DNA of 62,706 nucleotides from an uncultured Gammaproteobacteria bacterium. GTDB lineage: Bacteria; Pseudomonadota; Gammaproteobacteria; Pseudomonadales; Litorivicinaceae. The stretch spans positions 1 to 62,706 of the forward strand of contig CAJWIY010000006.1 in the NCBI GenBank assembly GCA_913042205.1. The letters are read 5' to 3'. Under the pieces are notes generated by a model. It had not been told where the DNA came from. It saw nothing but the letters and a program-made list of their open reading frames with translations, and made no database searches. How positions within the stretch are numbered: position 1 is the first letter of the stretch; each line of letters opens with the position of its first letter. The position numbers were made by a program, and so were the translations under genes. Shown one piece after another: positions 10,674 to 20,709 of the stretch.

Positions 10674-12935
10674 TTATCCTCCAAACCAATCTTTAAGCCA
10701 ATGACCATCCACCGACCTTGCGGGATTTGATCCACAATCGTCCGACTTCGCATTCACATATTCTATCGGTAATGGTCGTTTTTCAGCACCTTGACACCTT
10801 TGATCCACCACTTGCCCCGATTTATTTAACCAGGCGTGCTCTAATCCCTCAGGTAAGTTATTTGACCGGTGGGTTCTCCGGACATATTGAAACGCATCAG
10901 AAATTATGGGGAGCGCTGCCACCGAACCGATTAACCCCGCCTTACGATTATCGTCAAACCCAACCCACACGGTGCCTAGACGGCGACCATCCGCGCCCAC
11001 AAACCAAGCATCGCGACCATCATCAGTGGTCCCAGTCTTCGAAGCCATAACCTCCGTATAACGCTGACCGAACGCACGTCCGGTCCCCACTCTCGCGCCG
11101 ACTCGCATCATATGATCAACTTGAACCGCAGCGCGTGCTGTCATCAACCGAGTGGATTGAAAAGGTCTTCGCGTCAATACTGAACCCGCATTATCCACAA
11201 CAGTCCTAACTGCTTTAAGCGGTGCTTGATGGCCTTGGTTAAGCAAGACCTGATAACGCTGAGCCACTCGATATGGGGACATTTCAGAAACCCCAAGTAA
11301 TGTAGCAGGCGGTCTAGTTGGCCCTACCGGGATACCAAGATCATCCAACCGATCTAAAATTCGGTTGAGGCCGAGTCCTAAAGCGAGATGCACAGTCGCC
11401 TGATTAATACTATTCGCTATCACACTCTCCAATCGAACAATACCAAGCTCTTTCTCATCGTAATTTTTAGGAGTCCACACATTACCCCTTTCGTCCTCGA
11501 TAGAAATAGTCTCGTCACGGACCAGAGTCCCAGCATGTAATCTCGGATCTTGCTCGATAGCGGCTGCAACCACAAAAGGTTTGACTAAGGATCCAATCTG
11601 TCGTCTTGCATCAAGTACTCGATGAAAACCCAACCGTTGATCACGACCTGCGAGAACAGCTTGGATCTCACCCGTCGGTATATCAACCATGATCGCCCCT
11701 AACTGGACCTCACCCTGCGAATCAAGGCCGGTGGCTTTTAATCGGGTGAGTGCATTTTTTCGACCCTGATCTAAGCCCCGGTGTATTTGGGGATCGAATG
11801 CCGTGTAGACGCTTAAACCATCGGCCGTCAGTTGTTCACTGGTATAATCTTGCGCTAACTCTCTCCGCACAATCGCAACATAACCCGGGAAACGACCAAT
11901 ACGATCAGCTGGTTGCTTTGGAACAGACAACGCGGCACTCGAGGCCATGACTTTTTGCTGCTCAGAAATAACACCCAACGACGCTGACAACTGTAAAACA
12001 AGATTTCGACGCTCCAGGGCCCGTTCGGGGAAGCGTCTTGGATCGAATACACTTGGCCCCTTGATCAACCCGATCAACAGTGCTTGTTGGCTGTTAGATA
12101 ACTCGCTTATCGGTTTGCCAAAGTAAAATTGTGCTGCCGTTCCGAATCCATGAATAGCACGATTACCCCACTGTCCGAGAAATACTTCATTGACGTAGGC
12201 TGCAAGGATACGGTCTTTGGAAAACCGCGCATCGAGTAAAATTGCGTAGACCGCTTCGATTGCTTTTCGCGTCAGTGTGCGCTCCCGCGTTAAATACAGA
12301 TTCTTAACTAACTGCTGCGTTAATGTACTGCCACCCTGTGAGAAACGACCAGCCACAATATTGTTAATAATGGCTCGCGAAATACCTGTGATCGATATCC
12401 CCGCATGATCGAAAAAATTCCGATCTTCAACTGCGACCAGCATCTGAATAAATTCTTTCGGAAAGTCACTCAAACGAACAATATCTCGGTCTGCATGTTT
12501 ACCCGATAGTTGTGCCAACACCAAGGGCTCAAAACGGATTATCTCAAGGGGCTTCGCGTCAACATTTCTGACCGCCTCAACTAGATCTTTAGAAAAATTA
12601 ATCTGAACCACGCGGTCTGGTTCCTCGCCATCCGGATAATTGTGGCCACGCATACCGACCCAAAGTGAGTTACCGTCGATAAGATATTGGCCCTGAACCG
12701 GCGATCCTTGGACCAGTTGATACTTTAAAAGGTCAAGCTCGAATCGTACCTGTTCCTGCGTAAACATCGCGCCCTGATAAAGCTCAAGAGGTCGTGCAAA
12801 AATTTTCGCTCCGACCGCCCAAGACAGCGATTCAAACTGTCGTATTAGATTCGCATTGAGATAGACTAAACCCATCCCCACTGCTACGAGTAGGGTTAGG
12901 AAAATTTTAAGTAACAAATGCCACTGTCGATCCAT
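10674..12935 (-). CDS. mrcB: penicillin-binding protein 1B (bifunctional transglycosylase/transpeptidase)
   Basis: Class A PBP of 753 residues that polymerises and cross-links peptidoglycan at the inner membrane. Order of parts: cytoplasmic N-terminus with a membrane anchor (residues 7-27), a UB2H-like region, a GT51 glycosyltransferase with EDRNFFDH and the QGGSTLTQQLVKNLYL segment, then the transpeptidase. That domain has the nucleophile motif SLVK near residue 448, SIN, and KTGT near residue 633. Length and order fit PBP1b rather than PBP1a. It shares a strand with the TPR lipoprotein gene, 2 nt apart. It is divergent from the kinase-like gene at 12961. Confidence 0.95.
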   Translation of the reverse strand: MDRQWHLLLKIFLTLLVAVGMGLVYLNANLIRQFESLSWAVGAKIFARPLELYQGAMFTQEQVRFELDLLKYQLVQGSPVQGQYLIDGNSLWVGMRGHNYPDGEEPDRVVQINFSKDLVEAVRNVDAKPLEIIRFEPLVLAQLSGKHADRDIVRLSDFPKEFIQMLVAVEDRNFFDHAGISITGISRAIINNIVAGRFSQGGSTLTQQLVKNLYLTRERTLTRKAIEAVYAILLDARFSKDRILAAYVNEVFLGQWGNRAIHGFGTAAQFYFGKPISELSNSQQALLIGLIKGPSVFDPRRFPERALERRNLVLQLSASLGVISEQQKVMASSAALSVPKQPADRIGRFPGYVAIVRRELAQDYTSEQLTADGLSVYTAFDPQIHRGLDQGRKNALTRLKATGLDSQGEVQLGAIMVDIPTGEIQAVLAGRDQRLGFHRVLDARRQIGSLVKPFVVAAAIEQDPRLHAGTLVRDETISIEDERGNVWTPKNYDEKELGIVRLESVIANSINQATVHLALGLGLNRILDRLDDLGIPVGPTRPPATLLGVSEMSPYRVAQRYQVLLNQGHQAPLKAVRTVVDNAGSVLTRRPFQSTRLMTARAAVQVDHMMRVGARVGTGRAFGQRYTEVMASKTGTTDDGRDAWFVGADGRRLGTVWVGFDDNRKAGLIGSVAALPIISDAFQYVRRTHRSNNLPEGLEHAWLNKSGQVVDQRCQGAEKRPLPIEYVNAKSDDCGSNPARSVDGHWLKDWFGG

Positions 12936-12960
12936 AGCGACAGTATACAGGGAGGACCAG

Positions 12961-14415
12961 TTGAGCGAGAGGGTGATTGATGCATTGCGCCACGCATCAT
13001 GTTTTCGTCACGAAGTCGAAACGATTGAAGTGATCGAGTCTGATCTCGCATGGGTCGTCCTCACTGGGCCGTATGCTTATAAAATCAAAAAACCACTTGA
13101 TTTATACTTCCTTGACGCGAGCACGCTAGAGTTACGTGAACAACTCTGCCAGAGCGAATTCACTCTTAACCAACGAAGTTTTGCCGATCTTTACCTAGGT
13201 GTGGTAGGTATCTATGACGATAATCAAGAGATTAAGGTAGAGGATGGTGCCGGGAGGCTGATTGAATATGCAGTTAAAATGCGACAGTTTGATCCCACTA
13301 AAACGTTGGACCGGATACACGACCGAGAGGGACTGAACCACTCCCGACTTGAGCAGCTTTGTCAGGAAGTGTTTGAACTGCATGCCAAAGCGCCCGTTTC
13401 TGGAATCGAAACGCCATTCGGAGAACCAAACTCCCTCTATGTTCCCGCCCAACTTAATTTCGACCAAGTCAGACCCCATCTCACAGAGGCCAAAGATCTA
13501 GCGCAGTTATTGCAACTCGAGGCGTGGGCGCATGAATATTTAAAGCGTCTGTGGCCGCGGTTCGCCGAGCGCAAAGACCTAGGAATGATTCGTGAGTGTC
13601 ATGGGGACCTGCACTTAGGAAACGTCTTGGAAACGGAGTCTGGCGATATCCGTCTTTTTGATTGTATCGAGTACCGATCCGAATTCCGATGGATTGACGT
13701 GATCAGTGAGATCGCTTTCTTGACGGTTGACTTAGAGGCGCGACATGACTTCGCATCCGCATGGCACCTCTTAAATCGGTACCTCGAATTAAGTGGTGAT
13801 TATCATGCACTCTGGGTTTTGCAGGGATACCAAGCATACCGAGCGATGGTTCGCGCAAAAGAGTGCTTGTTGGGCCTCAACGCACCCATACTTCCAACAG
13901 AGACTGACGCCTCGCCTCTGGCAAGATACCGAAGTTATGCTGTTATGGCCGAACATGCGACGATGATTCGACCCCGAGTTTTATTGATCACCCTTCGGCT
14001 AGATATTGCCACGAGGCAGTCGCTCACTCATCAGTTGATCGATGATTTCGGTATGATCAGACTACAGTCTGACCTTGAGCGGCAGAGGCTTTATGGGGAT
14101 CAAGAAAATACCATACCGAAAACCTATCGACACCTTATAGAGCTCGCCGAACTGACTCTCCGAGCGGGTTTCCCGGTTGTAGTATCGGGCGACTTTGAAA
14201 ATCCAGATGATAGAGAACGTTTCAGACGGTTAGCCGAATCGCATGGGCTTCTGTTTGGCATACTGACGGATGAAAGTAGCGCAGACCAAGCAAACCTCAA
14301 TCAGGAAGAATTAGCCTCGACACATGTGTTGAGGCTCGACGACGCTGAACGGATGGTACGGGAGGTAAGGGATCTAGGACAATCCTTTGGGATGCATTTA
14401 GGAGTCCACCGATGA
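12961..14415 (+). CDS. aminoglycoside phosphotransferase-like protein with degenerate AAA/P-loop half
   Basis: The 484-residue protein has the two-part architecture of the 'bifunctional aminoglycoside phosphotransferase/ATP-binding' family. The N-terminal kinase-like half is intact, with CHGDLHLGN (catalytic loop, about residues 218-226) and LFDCIEY (metal-binding). The C-terminal half, expected to open with a Walker A GxSGxGKS loop followed by an RSD.ER helix, reads PRVLLITLRLDIATRQS near residues 337-353. The glycines and the lysine are lost, while the following LQSDLERQRLYG is kept. The start is TTG at 12961 with AGGGAGGA five bases upstream. The natural substrate of this family is unknown. 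ATGA overlap with coq7 suggests cotranscription. Confidence 0.75.
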   Translation: MSERVIDALRHASCFRHEVETIEVIESDLAWVVLTGPYAYKIKKPLDLYFLDASTLELREQLCQSEFTLNQRSFADLYLGVVGIYDDNQEIKVEDGAGRLIEYAVKMRQFDPTKTLDRIHDREGLNHSRLEQLCQEVFELHAKAPVSGIETPFGEPNSLYVPAQLNFDQVRPHLTEAKDLAQLLQLEAWAHEYLKRLWPRFAERKDLGMIRECHGDLHLGNVLETESGDIRLFDCIEYRSEFRWIDVISEIAFLTVDLEARHDFASAWHLLNRYLELSGDYHALWVLQGYQAYRAMVRAKECLLGLNAPILPTETDASPLARYRSYAVMAEHATMIRPRVLLITLRLDIATRQSLTHQLIDDFGMIRLQSDLERQRLYGDQENTIPKTYRHLIELAELTLRAGFPVVVSGDFENPDDRERFRRLAESHGLLFGILTDESSADQANLNQEELASTHVLRLDDAERMVREVRDLGQSFGMHLGVHR

Positions 14416-15041
14416 ATACAGTCGATCAGTTAATTCATGGTTTCGACGGCTTGCTGCGAACAGTGGCTCGGGTTAAACCACAAGCGCAAAACCGGTCCCC
14501 CGCAGAGGGAGCATTGGATGAACCGCTGACTACCGATGAAAGAAAACTCTCGGGAAACCTAATGCGTGTCAACCACACCGGCGAGATATGCGCCCAAGGT
14601 TTATATAACGGGCAGGCAGTATTTGCTTCAAATCAGGCTACCTATCAAGCGCTTATCAAGTCAGCAGCGGAAGAACTGGATCACCTATCTTGGTGTAGAG
14701 ACCGCCTCAATGATCTGGGAACGAACCCAAGTATTTTGGATCCTTTATGGTATGTAGCATCTTTCAGTCTCGGGGCAGGGACGGCCCTAATTTCAGATAA
14801 CGTATCACTGGGATTTGTCCACGCAACGGAAGAAAACGTTGGACATCACCTACGGGAGCATCTGGACCGACTACCCACAAAAGACCACGCTTCGCGGCGG
14901 ATTCTTGAAAAAATGCTCGATGAGGAGATTCAACATGGCCAAACGGCACTCGAACAGGGCGGCAAAAAACTCCCCCGAGCAATTCGTAGGATTATGTGGG
15001 AGAGTGCTAAGCTCATGACTAAAACAGCAGAGCGATTTTGA
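14412..15041 (+). CDS. coq7: ubiquinone hydroxylase Coq7 (demethoxyubiquinol hydroxylase)
   Basis: Di-iron monooxygenase for the penultimate step of ubiquinone synthesis, membrane-associated. The 209-residue sequence shows the ferritin-like ligand motifs NHTGEICAQGLYNGQ, EELDHLSWC, HATEENVGHH and the late EIQHG. Length and motifs match bacterial Coq7 rather than UbiF-type flavoproteins, indicating an oxygen-dependent quinone pathway. It starts inside the end of the preceding gene (ATGA). It is convergent with the OsmC gene, separated by about 100 nt with no strong terminator. Confidence 0.95.
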   Translation: MNTVDQLIHGFDGLLRTVARVKPQAQNRSPAEGALDEPLTTDERKLSGNLMRVNHTGEICAQGLYNGQAVFASNQATYQALIKSAAEELDHLSWCRDRLNDLGTNPSILDPLWYVASFSLGAGTALISDNVSLGFVHATEENVGHHLREHLDRLPTKDHASRRILEKMLDEEIQHGQTALEQGGKKLPRAIRRIMWESAKLMTKTAERF

Positions 15042-15139
15042 TAATAGTGCATTAGTTGTCTAACATTCTTAGGTTCTGCGACTTCGCAAACACACTACTA
15101 AGCAGGTTTCCCTCCATTTAGCAGATTAACCGGCGGCAT

Positions 15140-15553
15140 TTAAACAAAAGAAACCCGATGACTGAGCGCAACGCCGGCTTCTTCGAGCATCTTAGACACC
15201 GAACAATATTTTTCAGCAGAGAGAGCAACAGCTCGCTCAACTTTATTTTCATCCAAATTATTACCTGAAATCTGAAAATTTATCGTTATTTTGGTAAAGA
15301 CAGATGGAACAGAATCGGCACGCTCAGCCTCAAGGGTACATTCACAGAAAGCAACTTCTTGTCGTTGCTTTTTCAAGATTGCGATTACGTCGAAACTCGC
15401 ACAACTCCCGAGCCCCATCAGTATAAGCTCCATCGGCCGCGGCCCAATATTACGCCCACCATGCTCGGGCGCACCATCAACAACCATCGCATGCCCTGAA
15501 CCACTCTCAGCTAGAAAACTCACGTCCCGATGCCAACAAATACTTGCTTTCAT
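15140..15553 (-). CDS. OsmC family protein
   Basis: Probable thiol-dependent peroxide/organic hydroperoxide protein of the OsmC/YhfA type, 137 residues. Two conserved cysteines are present, in GLGSCASFDV (about residue 51) and EKYCSVSKML (about residue 117). The glycine-proline segment GPRPMELILMGLGSC is diagnostic. Its ATG overlaps the stop of the DUF2489 gene (ATGA), so it is the last gene of the trp transcript. The coq7/OsmC proximity also occurs in Pseudomonas. Substrate is not known. Confidence 0.88.
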   Translation of the reverse strand: MKASICWHRDVSFLAESGSGHAMVVDGAPEHGGRNIGPRPMELILMGLGSCASFDVIAILKKQRQEVAFCECTLEAERADSVPSVFTKITINFQISGNNLDENKVERAVALSAEKYCSVSKMLEEAGVALSHRVSFV

Positions 15554-15972
15554 TTATCCAACCACTCCTTTAACAGCTCGAGCTCCGATTTGAGTTCAGC
15601 TTCATGGATTTGTAACAACTGTCGCCTTACCGCATCGTGCTCACGACGTGTCGAAAAATCCATCTGCTGACGCGCTTCGCCAAAAGGCATCGATAAGATC
15701 ACATCGCTAATTTCGTCAAATCTAACAAGCTTTGGTCTGGATGACCTCTCAATATAATGAGCATCAAGTAGCACACGAATGCGCAACAGACACTCAGATC
15801 GGTCTACTTGCTCATCCAAATAGGAATCAACGAGGATCTGAACCCCTAGAAGCGCATCTCGTTTTGATTGTTCGCGCTTCCTCTCTATTGTCTTCAGCTT
15901 CCTGATTAAAGACAAGGCATACCAACCTAACGTCACCAGAACAATAAGAGCAACGCTTATAAGCCAAAACAT
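15550..15972 (-). CDS. DUF2489 domain membrane protein
   Basis: A 140-residue protein of unknown function. One N-terminal transmembrane helix (FWLISVALIVLVTLGWYAL) is followed by a charged, largely helical cytoplasmic part with LVDSYLDEQVDRSECLLRIR and an IERSSRPKL segment, which match my memory of the DUF2489 family in gammaproteobacteria. The ATG at 15972 overlaps the trpC stop (TGATG); a TTG one codon upstream is the only alternative. Its place between trpC and the OsmC gene indicates cotranscription with the tryptophan genes, but no functional link is evident. Confidence 0.72.
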   Translation of the reverse strand: MFWLISVALIVLVTLGWYALSLIRKLKTIERKREQSKRDALLGVQILVDSYLDEQVDRSECLLRIRVLLDAHYIERSSRPKLVRFDEISDVILSMPFGEARQQMDFSTRREHDAVRRQLLQIHEAELKSELELLKEWLDK

Positions 15973-16778
15973 CAAGAAAGATCCTGAAATAGTCCCGCTA
16001 ATGCTACCCCAGGATCCGGTTGACGCATGAAAGCCTCACCAACCAAGAATCCATAAACCCCATGTTCGTGCATAAGTTCAACGTCTTTGGTCTGCAAAAT
16101 ACCGGACTCAGTAATCAAGAGTCGATCGTCAGGAATCTGATCTAATAAATCGAGCGTTACCTCAAGCTTCGTCTCAAATGTATGCAGGTTGCGGTTATTA
16201 ATCCCGATTAATCGGCTGTCAAGATCAAGTGCACGATGAAGTTCTCTTTCGTTATGGACTTCGATCAATACATCAAGTGCAACCGAGCGCGCAGTTTCGT
16301 AAAGTTCTTCCAATGTGTCCTCATTCAAAGCCGATACAATCAATAGAATGCAATCAGCACCCAATGCTCGTGATTCAATAATTTGATAAGGATCAATCAT
16401 AAAATCCTTTCGGATCACAGGCAGCGTACACGCTTCACGAGCAGCTTTTAGATCTGTATCAGATCCTTGAAAAAAATCTTGGTCGGTGAGTACCGATAAG
16501 CATGTCGCGCCAGCCATTTCATACTGACTCGCATGCAAGCCTGGTTGAAAATCAGACCGAAGCAATCCTTTCGAAGGCGACGCCCTCTTTATTTCAGCAA
16601 TGACTGCAGATTTCTTAGATTCTATCTGGGAAACCAAACTATTAGAGAATCCTCGAGGCAGGTCCTGCTCGGCGACTAATGCCTCTAAAACTTCAACTGG
16701 ATAGTCAGCTTTTCGGTCGGCCACCTCTGCGCGCTTTCGTTCAATAATCCGATCTAGAATTGTTGCTGAGCAACCCAT
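15972..16778 (-). CDS. trpC: indole-3-glycerol-phosphate synthase
   Basis: TIM-barrel enzyme of tryptophan synthesis that closes the indole ring on carboxyphenylamino-deoxyribulose phosphate. The 268-residue monofunctional form carries the catalytic lysine in [10 protein letters not shown], the VIRKDFMID segment, the IGINNRNL motif and SGI near the C-terminus. No fused PRAI (TrpF) domain is present, as in Pseudomonas. It lies 3 nt downstream of trpD and overlaps the DUF2489 gene by one base. Confidence 0.96.
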   Translation of the reverse strand: MGCSATILDRIIERKRAEVADRKADYPVEVLEALVAEQDLPRGFSNSLVSQIESKKSAVIAEIKRASPSKGLLRSDFQPGLHASQYEMAGATCLSVLTDQDFFQGSDTDLKAAREACTLPVIRKDFMIDPYQIIESRALGADCILLIVSALNEDTLEELYETARSVALDVLIEVHNERELHRALDLDSRLIGINNRNLHTFETKLEVTLDLLDQIPDDRLLITESGILQTKDVELMHEHGVYGFLVGEAFMRQPDPGVALAGLFQDLS

Positions 16779-16781
16779 TAA

Positions 16782-17807
16782 TCATGTGCCCTTGAGTGTT
16801 TGTGTAAGCTCAGCCAGAGCTTCCAATTTATGCATCGCCTCACCAGATTCCATCACGTCCCAAGCGGCCTCAACACCATCTTGAATCGAGTGAGCGCAAC
16901 CTGCAGCGTAAATGGCAGCCCCCGCATTCAGCGCTACAATATCAGACGCAGGATGATCGCCCGCCGTTAGTGCTATCTTTACCATTTCGAGAGATTCTTC
17001 CGAATTCTCAACGATCAAATCATCACGATCGCTAAGATCTAACTTAAAATCTTGTGGCTTGATACGGTACTCACGAATTCGACCATCTTTCAGTTCAGCC
17101 ACTCGACTAGCAGCCGACACACTAAGTTCATCTAAACCATCTTCAGAGCAAACAACAAGCACGTGGTTTGAACCCAAGCGACGCAAAACTTCAGCCAGCG
17201 GTGTCAAAAGTGTTTCATCAAAAACACCTAACACCTGATTAGGAGCACTTGCAGGATTAGTCAGTGGTCCAAGTACATTGAAGATAGTCCGCATCCCTAA
17301 CTCTTTTCTTGGTCCTATTGCGTAGCGCATCGCCGAGTGATGCGCTGGTGCAAACATAAACCCAACACCCAGAGTCTCTATACAATTTGCCACTTGACTC
17401 ACATCCAAATCTAAACAGACGCCCGAGGCCTCCAAAACATCTGCGGAGCCTGACTTCGATGAGACAGACCGATTACCATGCTTTGCAACCCGACCACCAG
17501 CTGCGGCAACCACGAAGGCAGACGCAGTTGAAACATTAAAGATGTTGGCGCCATCACCCCCCGTCCCACAGGTATCAACCAAAAAATCTTTGGGAACATC
17601 CACTTTCTGGGAGAGTTCTCGCATAACACTCGCCGCGCCAACGATCTCATCAATGGTCTCTCCTTTCATGCGCAGCCCCATCAAAAATGCACCTATCTGA
17701 GCATCTGTTGCCTCACCAGTCATTATAGTACGCATGACAGAAATCATTTCGTTGGCATACAGATCTTGCCTCGAACACACAGCTGCAATCGCTTCTTGGA
17801 TATTCAT
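16782..17807 (-). CDS. trpD: anthranilate phosphoribosyltransferase
   Basis: Transfers phosphoribose from PRPP to anthranilate. The 341-residue protein has the PRPP-binding [15 protein letters not shown], the [19 protein letters not shown] stretch and [10 protein letters not shown]. The ATG at 17807 overlaps the trpG stop (ATGA), and AGGAGG lies upstream. A GTG two codons earlier is also possible but less usual. It stands separate from trpG, unlike the fused enzyme of enteric bacteria, matching the Pseudomonas-type trpGDC arrangement. Confidence 0.96.
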   Translation of the reverse strand: MNIQEAIAAVCSRQDLYANEMISVMRTIMTGEATDAQIGAFLMGLRMKGETIDEIVGAASVMRELSQKVDVPKDFLVDTCGTGGDGANIFNVSTASAFVVAAAGGRVAKHGNRSVSSKSGSADVLEASGVCLDLDVSQVANCIETLGVGFMFAPAHHSAMRYAIGPRKELGMRTIFNVLGPLTNPASAPNQVLGVFDETLLTPLAEVLRRLGSNHVLVVCSEDGLDELSVSAASRVAELKDGRIREYRIKPQDFKLDLSDRDDLIVENSEESLEMVKIALTAGDHPASDIVALNAGAAIYAAGCAHSIQDGVEAAWDVMESGEAMHKLEALAELTQTLKGT

Positions 17808-18400
17808 GACCACTTACCTCCTCTAAGGGCCACAAAGTTTCGCAACAACTCATGGCCTTGTTGACTAGCAATCGATTCAGGATGAAACTGAACACCCTCT
17901 ACCGTCAAAGTTTTGTGCCGAATACCCATGATCGCCTCAGATTCTCCAAGATCATCTCGACTCCATGCTGTGACTTCTAGACACGCAGGCACGGCGTTAG
18001 CATCGATTACAAGCGAGTGATATCGCGTTTGCACTAAAGGCTGATCAAGACCCAGATACAGCCTCTGTCCATCGTGGTGAATCTCACTGGTTTTACCATG
18101 CATTACTTTCTGAGCACGTATGATTTTTCCACCGAATGCCTGACCAATTGCTTGATGCCCGAGACACACTCCCAATAGCGGTACTTTTCCAGCGAAGTAT
18201 TCGATGGCCTTTAAACTTATTCCAGCCTGGTCGGGATCACATGGACCGGGACTTATGACCACATGATCGGGTTTCAATTCAATCAAGTCATCAAGTGTCG
18301 TCTGATCATTGCGAATCGTTGTAACATCTTTACCTAATTCGCCAAAATACTGCACAAGGTTATAGGTAAAGCTGTCGTAGTTATCGATCATCAGTAACAT
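17804..18400 (-). CDS. trpG: anthranilate synthase glutamine amidotransferase subunit
   Basis: Class I glutamine amidotransferase of 198 residues supplying ammonia to TrpE; it may also serve PabB. The family N-terminus [19 protein letters not shown], the nucleophile cysteine in [10 protein letters not shown] (near residue 79) and the His-Glu pair in VQFHPES are all visible. It lies 5 nt after trpE and overlaps trpD by 4 nt, so the synthase subunits and trpD should be translated together. Confidence 0.96.
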   Translation of the reverse strand: MLLMIDNYDSFTYNLVQYFGELGKDVTTIRNDQTTLDDLIELKPDHVVISPGPCDPDQAGISLKAIEYFAGKVPLLGVCLGHQAIGQAFGGKIIRAQKVMHGKTSEIHHDGQRLYLGLDQPLVQTRYHSLVIDANAVPACLEVTAWSRDDLGESEAIMGIRHKTLTVEGVQFHPESIASQQGHELLRNFVALRGGKWS

Positions 18401-18405
18401 TTTTT

Positions 18406-19929
18406 TTAATCTCGTATCAACGGACCCGTGATATCTTTAAAACCGACCAAAGCCGCATTTGCAGCTCGAATAACAGCATGTCCCTTATTCAACGTTTCGA
18501 TCCATTCCGATTGCGGAATAGAATCGGCAACAATCCCAGCACCTGCCTGAATGTGCATCATGCCGTCCTTGATGATGGCGGTTCGGATTGCTATAGCAGT
18601 ATCCATATTGCCTGACCAACCAAGATAACCGACAGCTCCGCCGTATATCCCTCGTCGAATAGGTTCAAACTGACTAATTAACTCCATCGCGCGAACTTTT
18701 GGCGCGCCGGAGAGGGTCCCAGCGGGCAAACATGCCCTCAATACGTCTAGTGCGCTTATTTCTTGCCGAACATTACCCTCAACGTGACTAACGATATGCA
18801 TCACATGAGAGTATCGCTCAACGAGCATATTTTCGGTTAGGTCAACCGAACCAATTTCAGCAACTCGACCAACATCGTTCCGTCCCAAGTCAATCAGCAT
18901 CAAATGTTCTGATATCTCTTTCGGATCAGCCAATAAATCCTCTTCAAGAGCAATATCTTCATCATGTGTCCTTCCGCGTGGACGTGTGCCAGCTATTGGC
19001 CTAACCGAAACCTTTCCATCTTCGAGTCGGGCGAGAATCTCAGGCGATGACCCAACGATGTGCGTATCATCTAGGTTCAAGAAATACATATAAGGCGACG
19101 GGTTTAAAACCCGAAGTGCGCGATACAATGACAGAGGACTCTCCGCGAAAGGAACTGTGATCCGCTGACTTAATACCGCCTGCATCACATCGCCGGCCTG
19201 AATATATTCCTTAACCTCTCCAACTGCTTGTTCAAATGCCGCCTTCTCGAGACTGTACCGATAATCAGCTCCTGTTATTAATTTGTGCCCCGATGGACAA
19301 AATGCAGACGGATCCATGGCTAAAGCCAAATCGTCAAGCATGTCATCCAGTCGCTCGTATGCCGCCTCGAACGCACCAGCCTCTTGAGGATTAGCATGCG
19401 TTATTAGAGTCAGCATCCCTGATAAATTATCGAATACGACCACATCATCAGAACGCATCAATAAAATATCAGAAGATCCAATGGGGTCATTTTCAGGAAG
19501 CGTTTTTGCAATACGTGGCTCCACGTACTGAATCGTATCGTATCCGAAGTACCCGACGAGACCACCGGTGAACTTTGGCAGATCCAATTCTTGAATGACC
19601 CATGACGGGGTTTCACCCATCCGTAGCTGGTAATTAGAGATCCACGAAAGTGGGTCGTTGGACTCAATAATTTCAACGACTTCGTCGCGCTCAAAGCGAG
19701 TAATCCTTGCACCGATTACTTCGATTCGCTCACAAGAAGGCAAACCAATACAAGAATAGCGACCCCAAGTTTCACCGCCGGTAACAGATTCCAATAAATA
19801 CGACCACGGCCGATTAGCGAGTTTTAGATAGCATGATAAAGGGGTTTCCATATCCGCAAGTCGCTTTACAGCTATTGGAACACGGGTCAAATCCATTTCC
19901 TGATATCGTTGGAATTGTTCAGGCGTCAT
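18406..19929 (-). CDS. trpE: anthranilate synthase component I
   Basis: Chorismate-using large subunit of anthranilate synthase, 507 residues. The C-terminal chorismate-binding domain shows FMQAVLSQR-like [39 protein letters not shown] and [11 protein letters not shown]. The N-terminal half includes the [14 protein letters not shown] segment associated with tryptophan feedback binding. Its start overlaps the end of gph by 11 nt. No leader-peptide attenuator was recognised upstream, and gph directly precedes it, so transcription probably begins ahead of gph. Confidence 0.96.
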   Translation of the reverse strand: MTPEQFQRYQEMDLTRVPIAVKRLADMETPLSCYLKLANRPWSYLLESVTGGETWGRYSCIGLPSCERIEVIGARITRFERDEVVEIIESNDPLSWISNYQLRMGETPSWVIQELDLPKFTGGLVGYFGYDTIQYVEPRIAKTLPENDPIGSSDILLMRSDDVVVFDNLSGMLTLITHANPQEAGAFEAAYERLDDMLDDLALAMDPSAFCPSGHKLITGADYRYSLEKAAFEQAVGEVKEYIQAGDVMQAVLSQRITVPFAESPLSLYRALRVLNPSPYMYFLNLDDTHIVGSSPEILARLEDGKVSVRPIAGTRPRGRTHDEDIALEEDLLADPKEISEHLMLIDLGRNDVGRVAEIGSVDLTENMLVERYSHVMHIVSHVEGNVRQEISALDVLRACLPAGTLSGAPKVRAMELISQFEPIRRGIYGGAVGYLGWSGNMDTAIAIRTAIIKDGMMHIQAGAGIVADSIPQSEWIETLNKGHAVIRAANAALVGFKDITGPLIRD

Positions 19930-20584
19930 TACTTACTAGTTCCATTAAATGATTTATCACACGATCTGCTCCGCAATCGTGTACTTTGAGATCCCCCGCG
20001 TATCCAAAACTCACTAGGATCGACTTGACGCCTGCAGCCTTAGCTGCACCCAAATCAGCTTTACTGTCACCAATAAGACACGCTGACGCCGGGGTAGTGC
20101 CCATATCTGCCAACGCTTTGTATACCATATCAGGCGCCGGCTTTTTCGTTAGCAGATCGTCACCAGCAACTATGCTGTCAAAAACATTATGGAGATTAAG
20201 TGCTGGCAACATTAGATTAACAAATCGTCTGGGTTTATTAGTGACCAATCCGACCTGCTTACCCTGATCTTTCAACGTCGTAATGACGTCGATCGCGCCC
20301 GGATATAGTTTTGACGTTTCCGCGCATACGATTTCATATTCCTCGAGGAAGACCGACAAAAGCAGGCGGCAAAATGGGTCTTCCATCGTCATAGTGATAT
20401 CCTGCGTAACATGGCATAAAGCATACTCAACCAGTTTCCCAGCGCCCTGGCCGACCATTTTTGTACCAAGCTCAAGACCCACACCCGGAAGGCCAGCACG
20501 TGCCAATGCAGAATCTAACGCGCGGACTAAATCAGGCGCGCTATCCACCAAAGTACCATCAAAATCAAAAAGGAATGCCTCCAT
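19919..20584 (-). CDS. gph: phosphoglycolate phosphatase (HAD family)
   Basis: HAD hydrolase that dephosphorylates 2-phosphoglycolate. From the ATG at 20584 the protein has 221 residues. Motif I is FLFDFDGTLVDS, motif II VGLVTNKP, the motif III lysine lies in LLTKKPAPD, and motif IV is LIGDSKADL. An upstream in-frame extension (to 20644) is not conserved in the family. The order gph-trpE-trpG-trpD-trpC is a known Pseudomonas-type layout. No rpe gene precedes it here; the next gene upstream is the divergent lptD. Confidence 0.93.
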   Translation of the reverse strand: MEAFLFDFDGTLVDSAPDLVRALDSALARAGLPGVGLELGTKMVGQGAGKLVEYALCHVTQDITMTMEDPFCRLLLSVFLEEYEIVCAETSKLYPGAIDVITTLKDQGKQVGLVTNKPRRFVNLMLPALNLHNVFDSIVAGDDLLTKKPAPDMVYKALADMGTTPASACLIGDSKADLGAAKAAGVKSILVSFGYAGDLKVHDCGADRVINHLMELVSNDA

Positions 20585-20709
20585 ACCTGCAGTTCCAACC
20601 TGTGAAAAGTGCGAAAACATAGCATTGTTTATTCCGGCAAGCACCCTTAGCCCTAGGCAACAAGTGGCTGACTCCTCTATGATCTGGTTTGAGTAATGAA
20701 AGTGAATCT

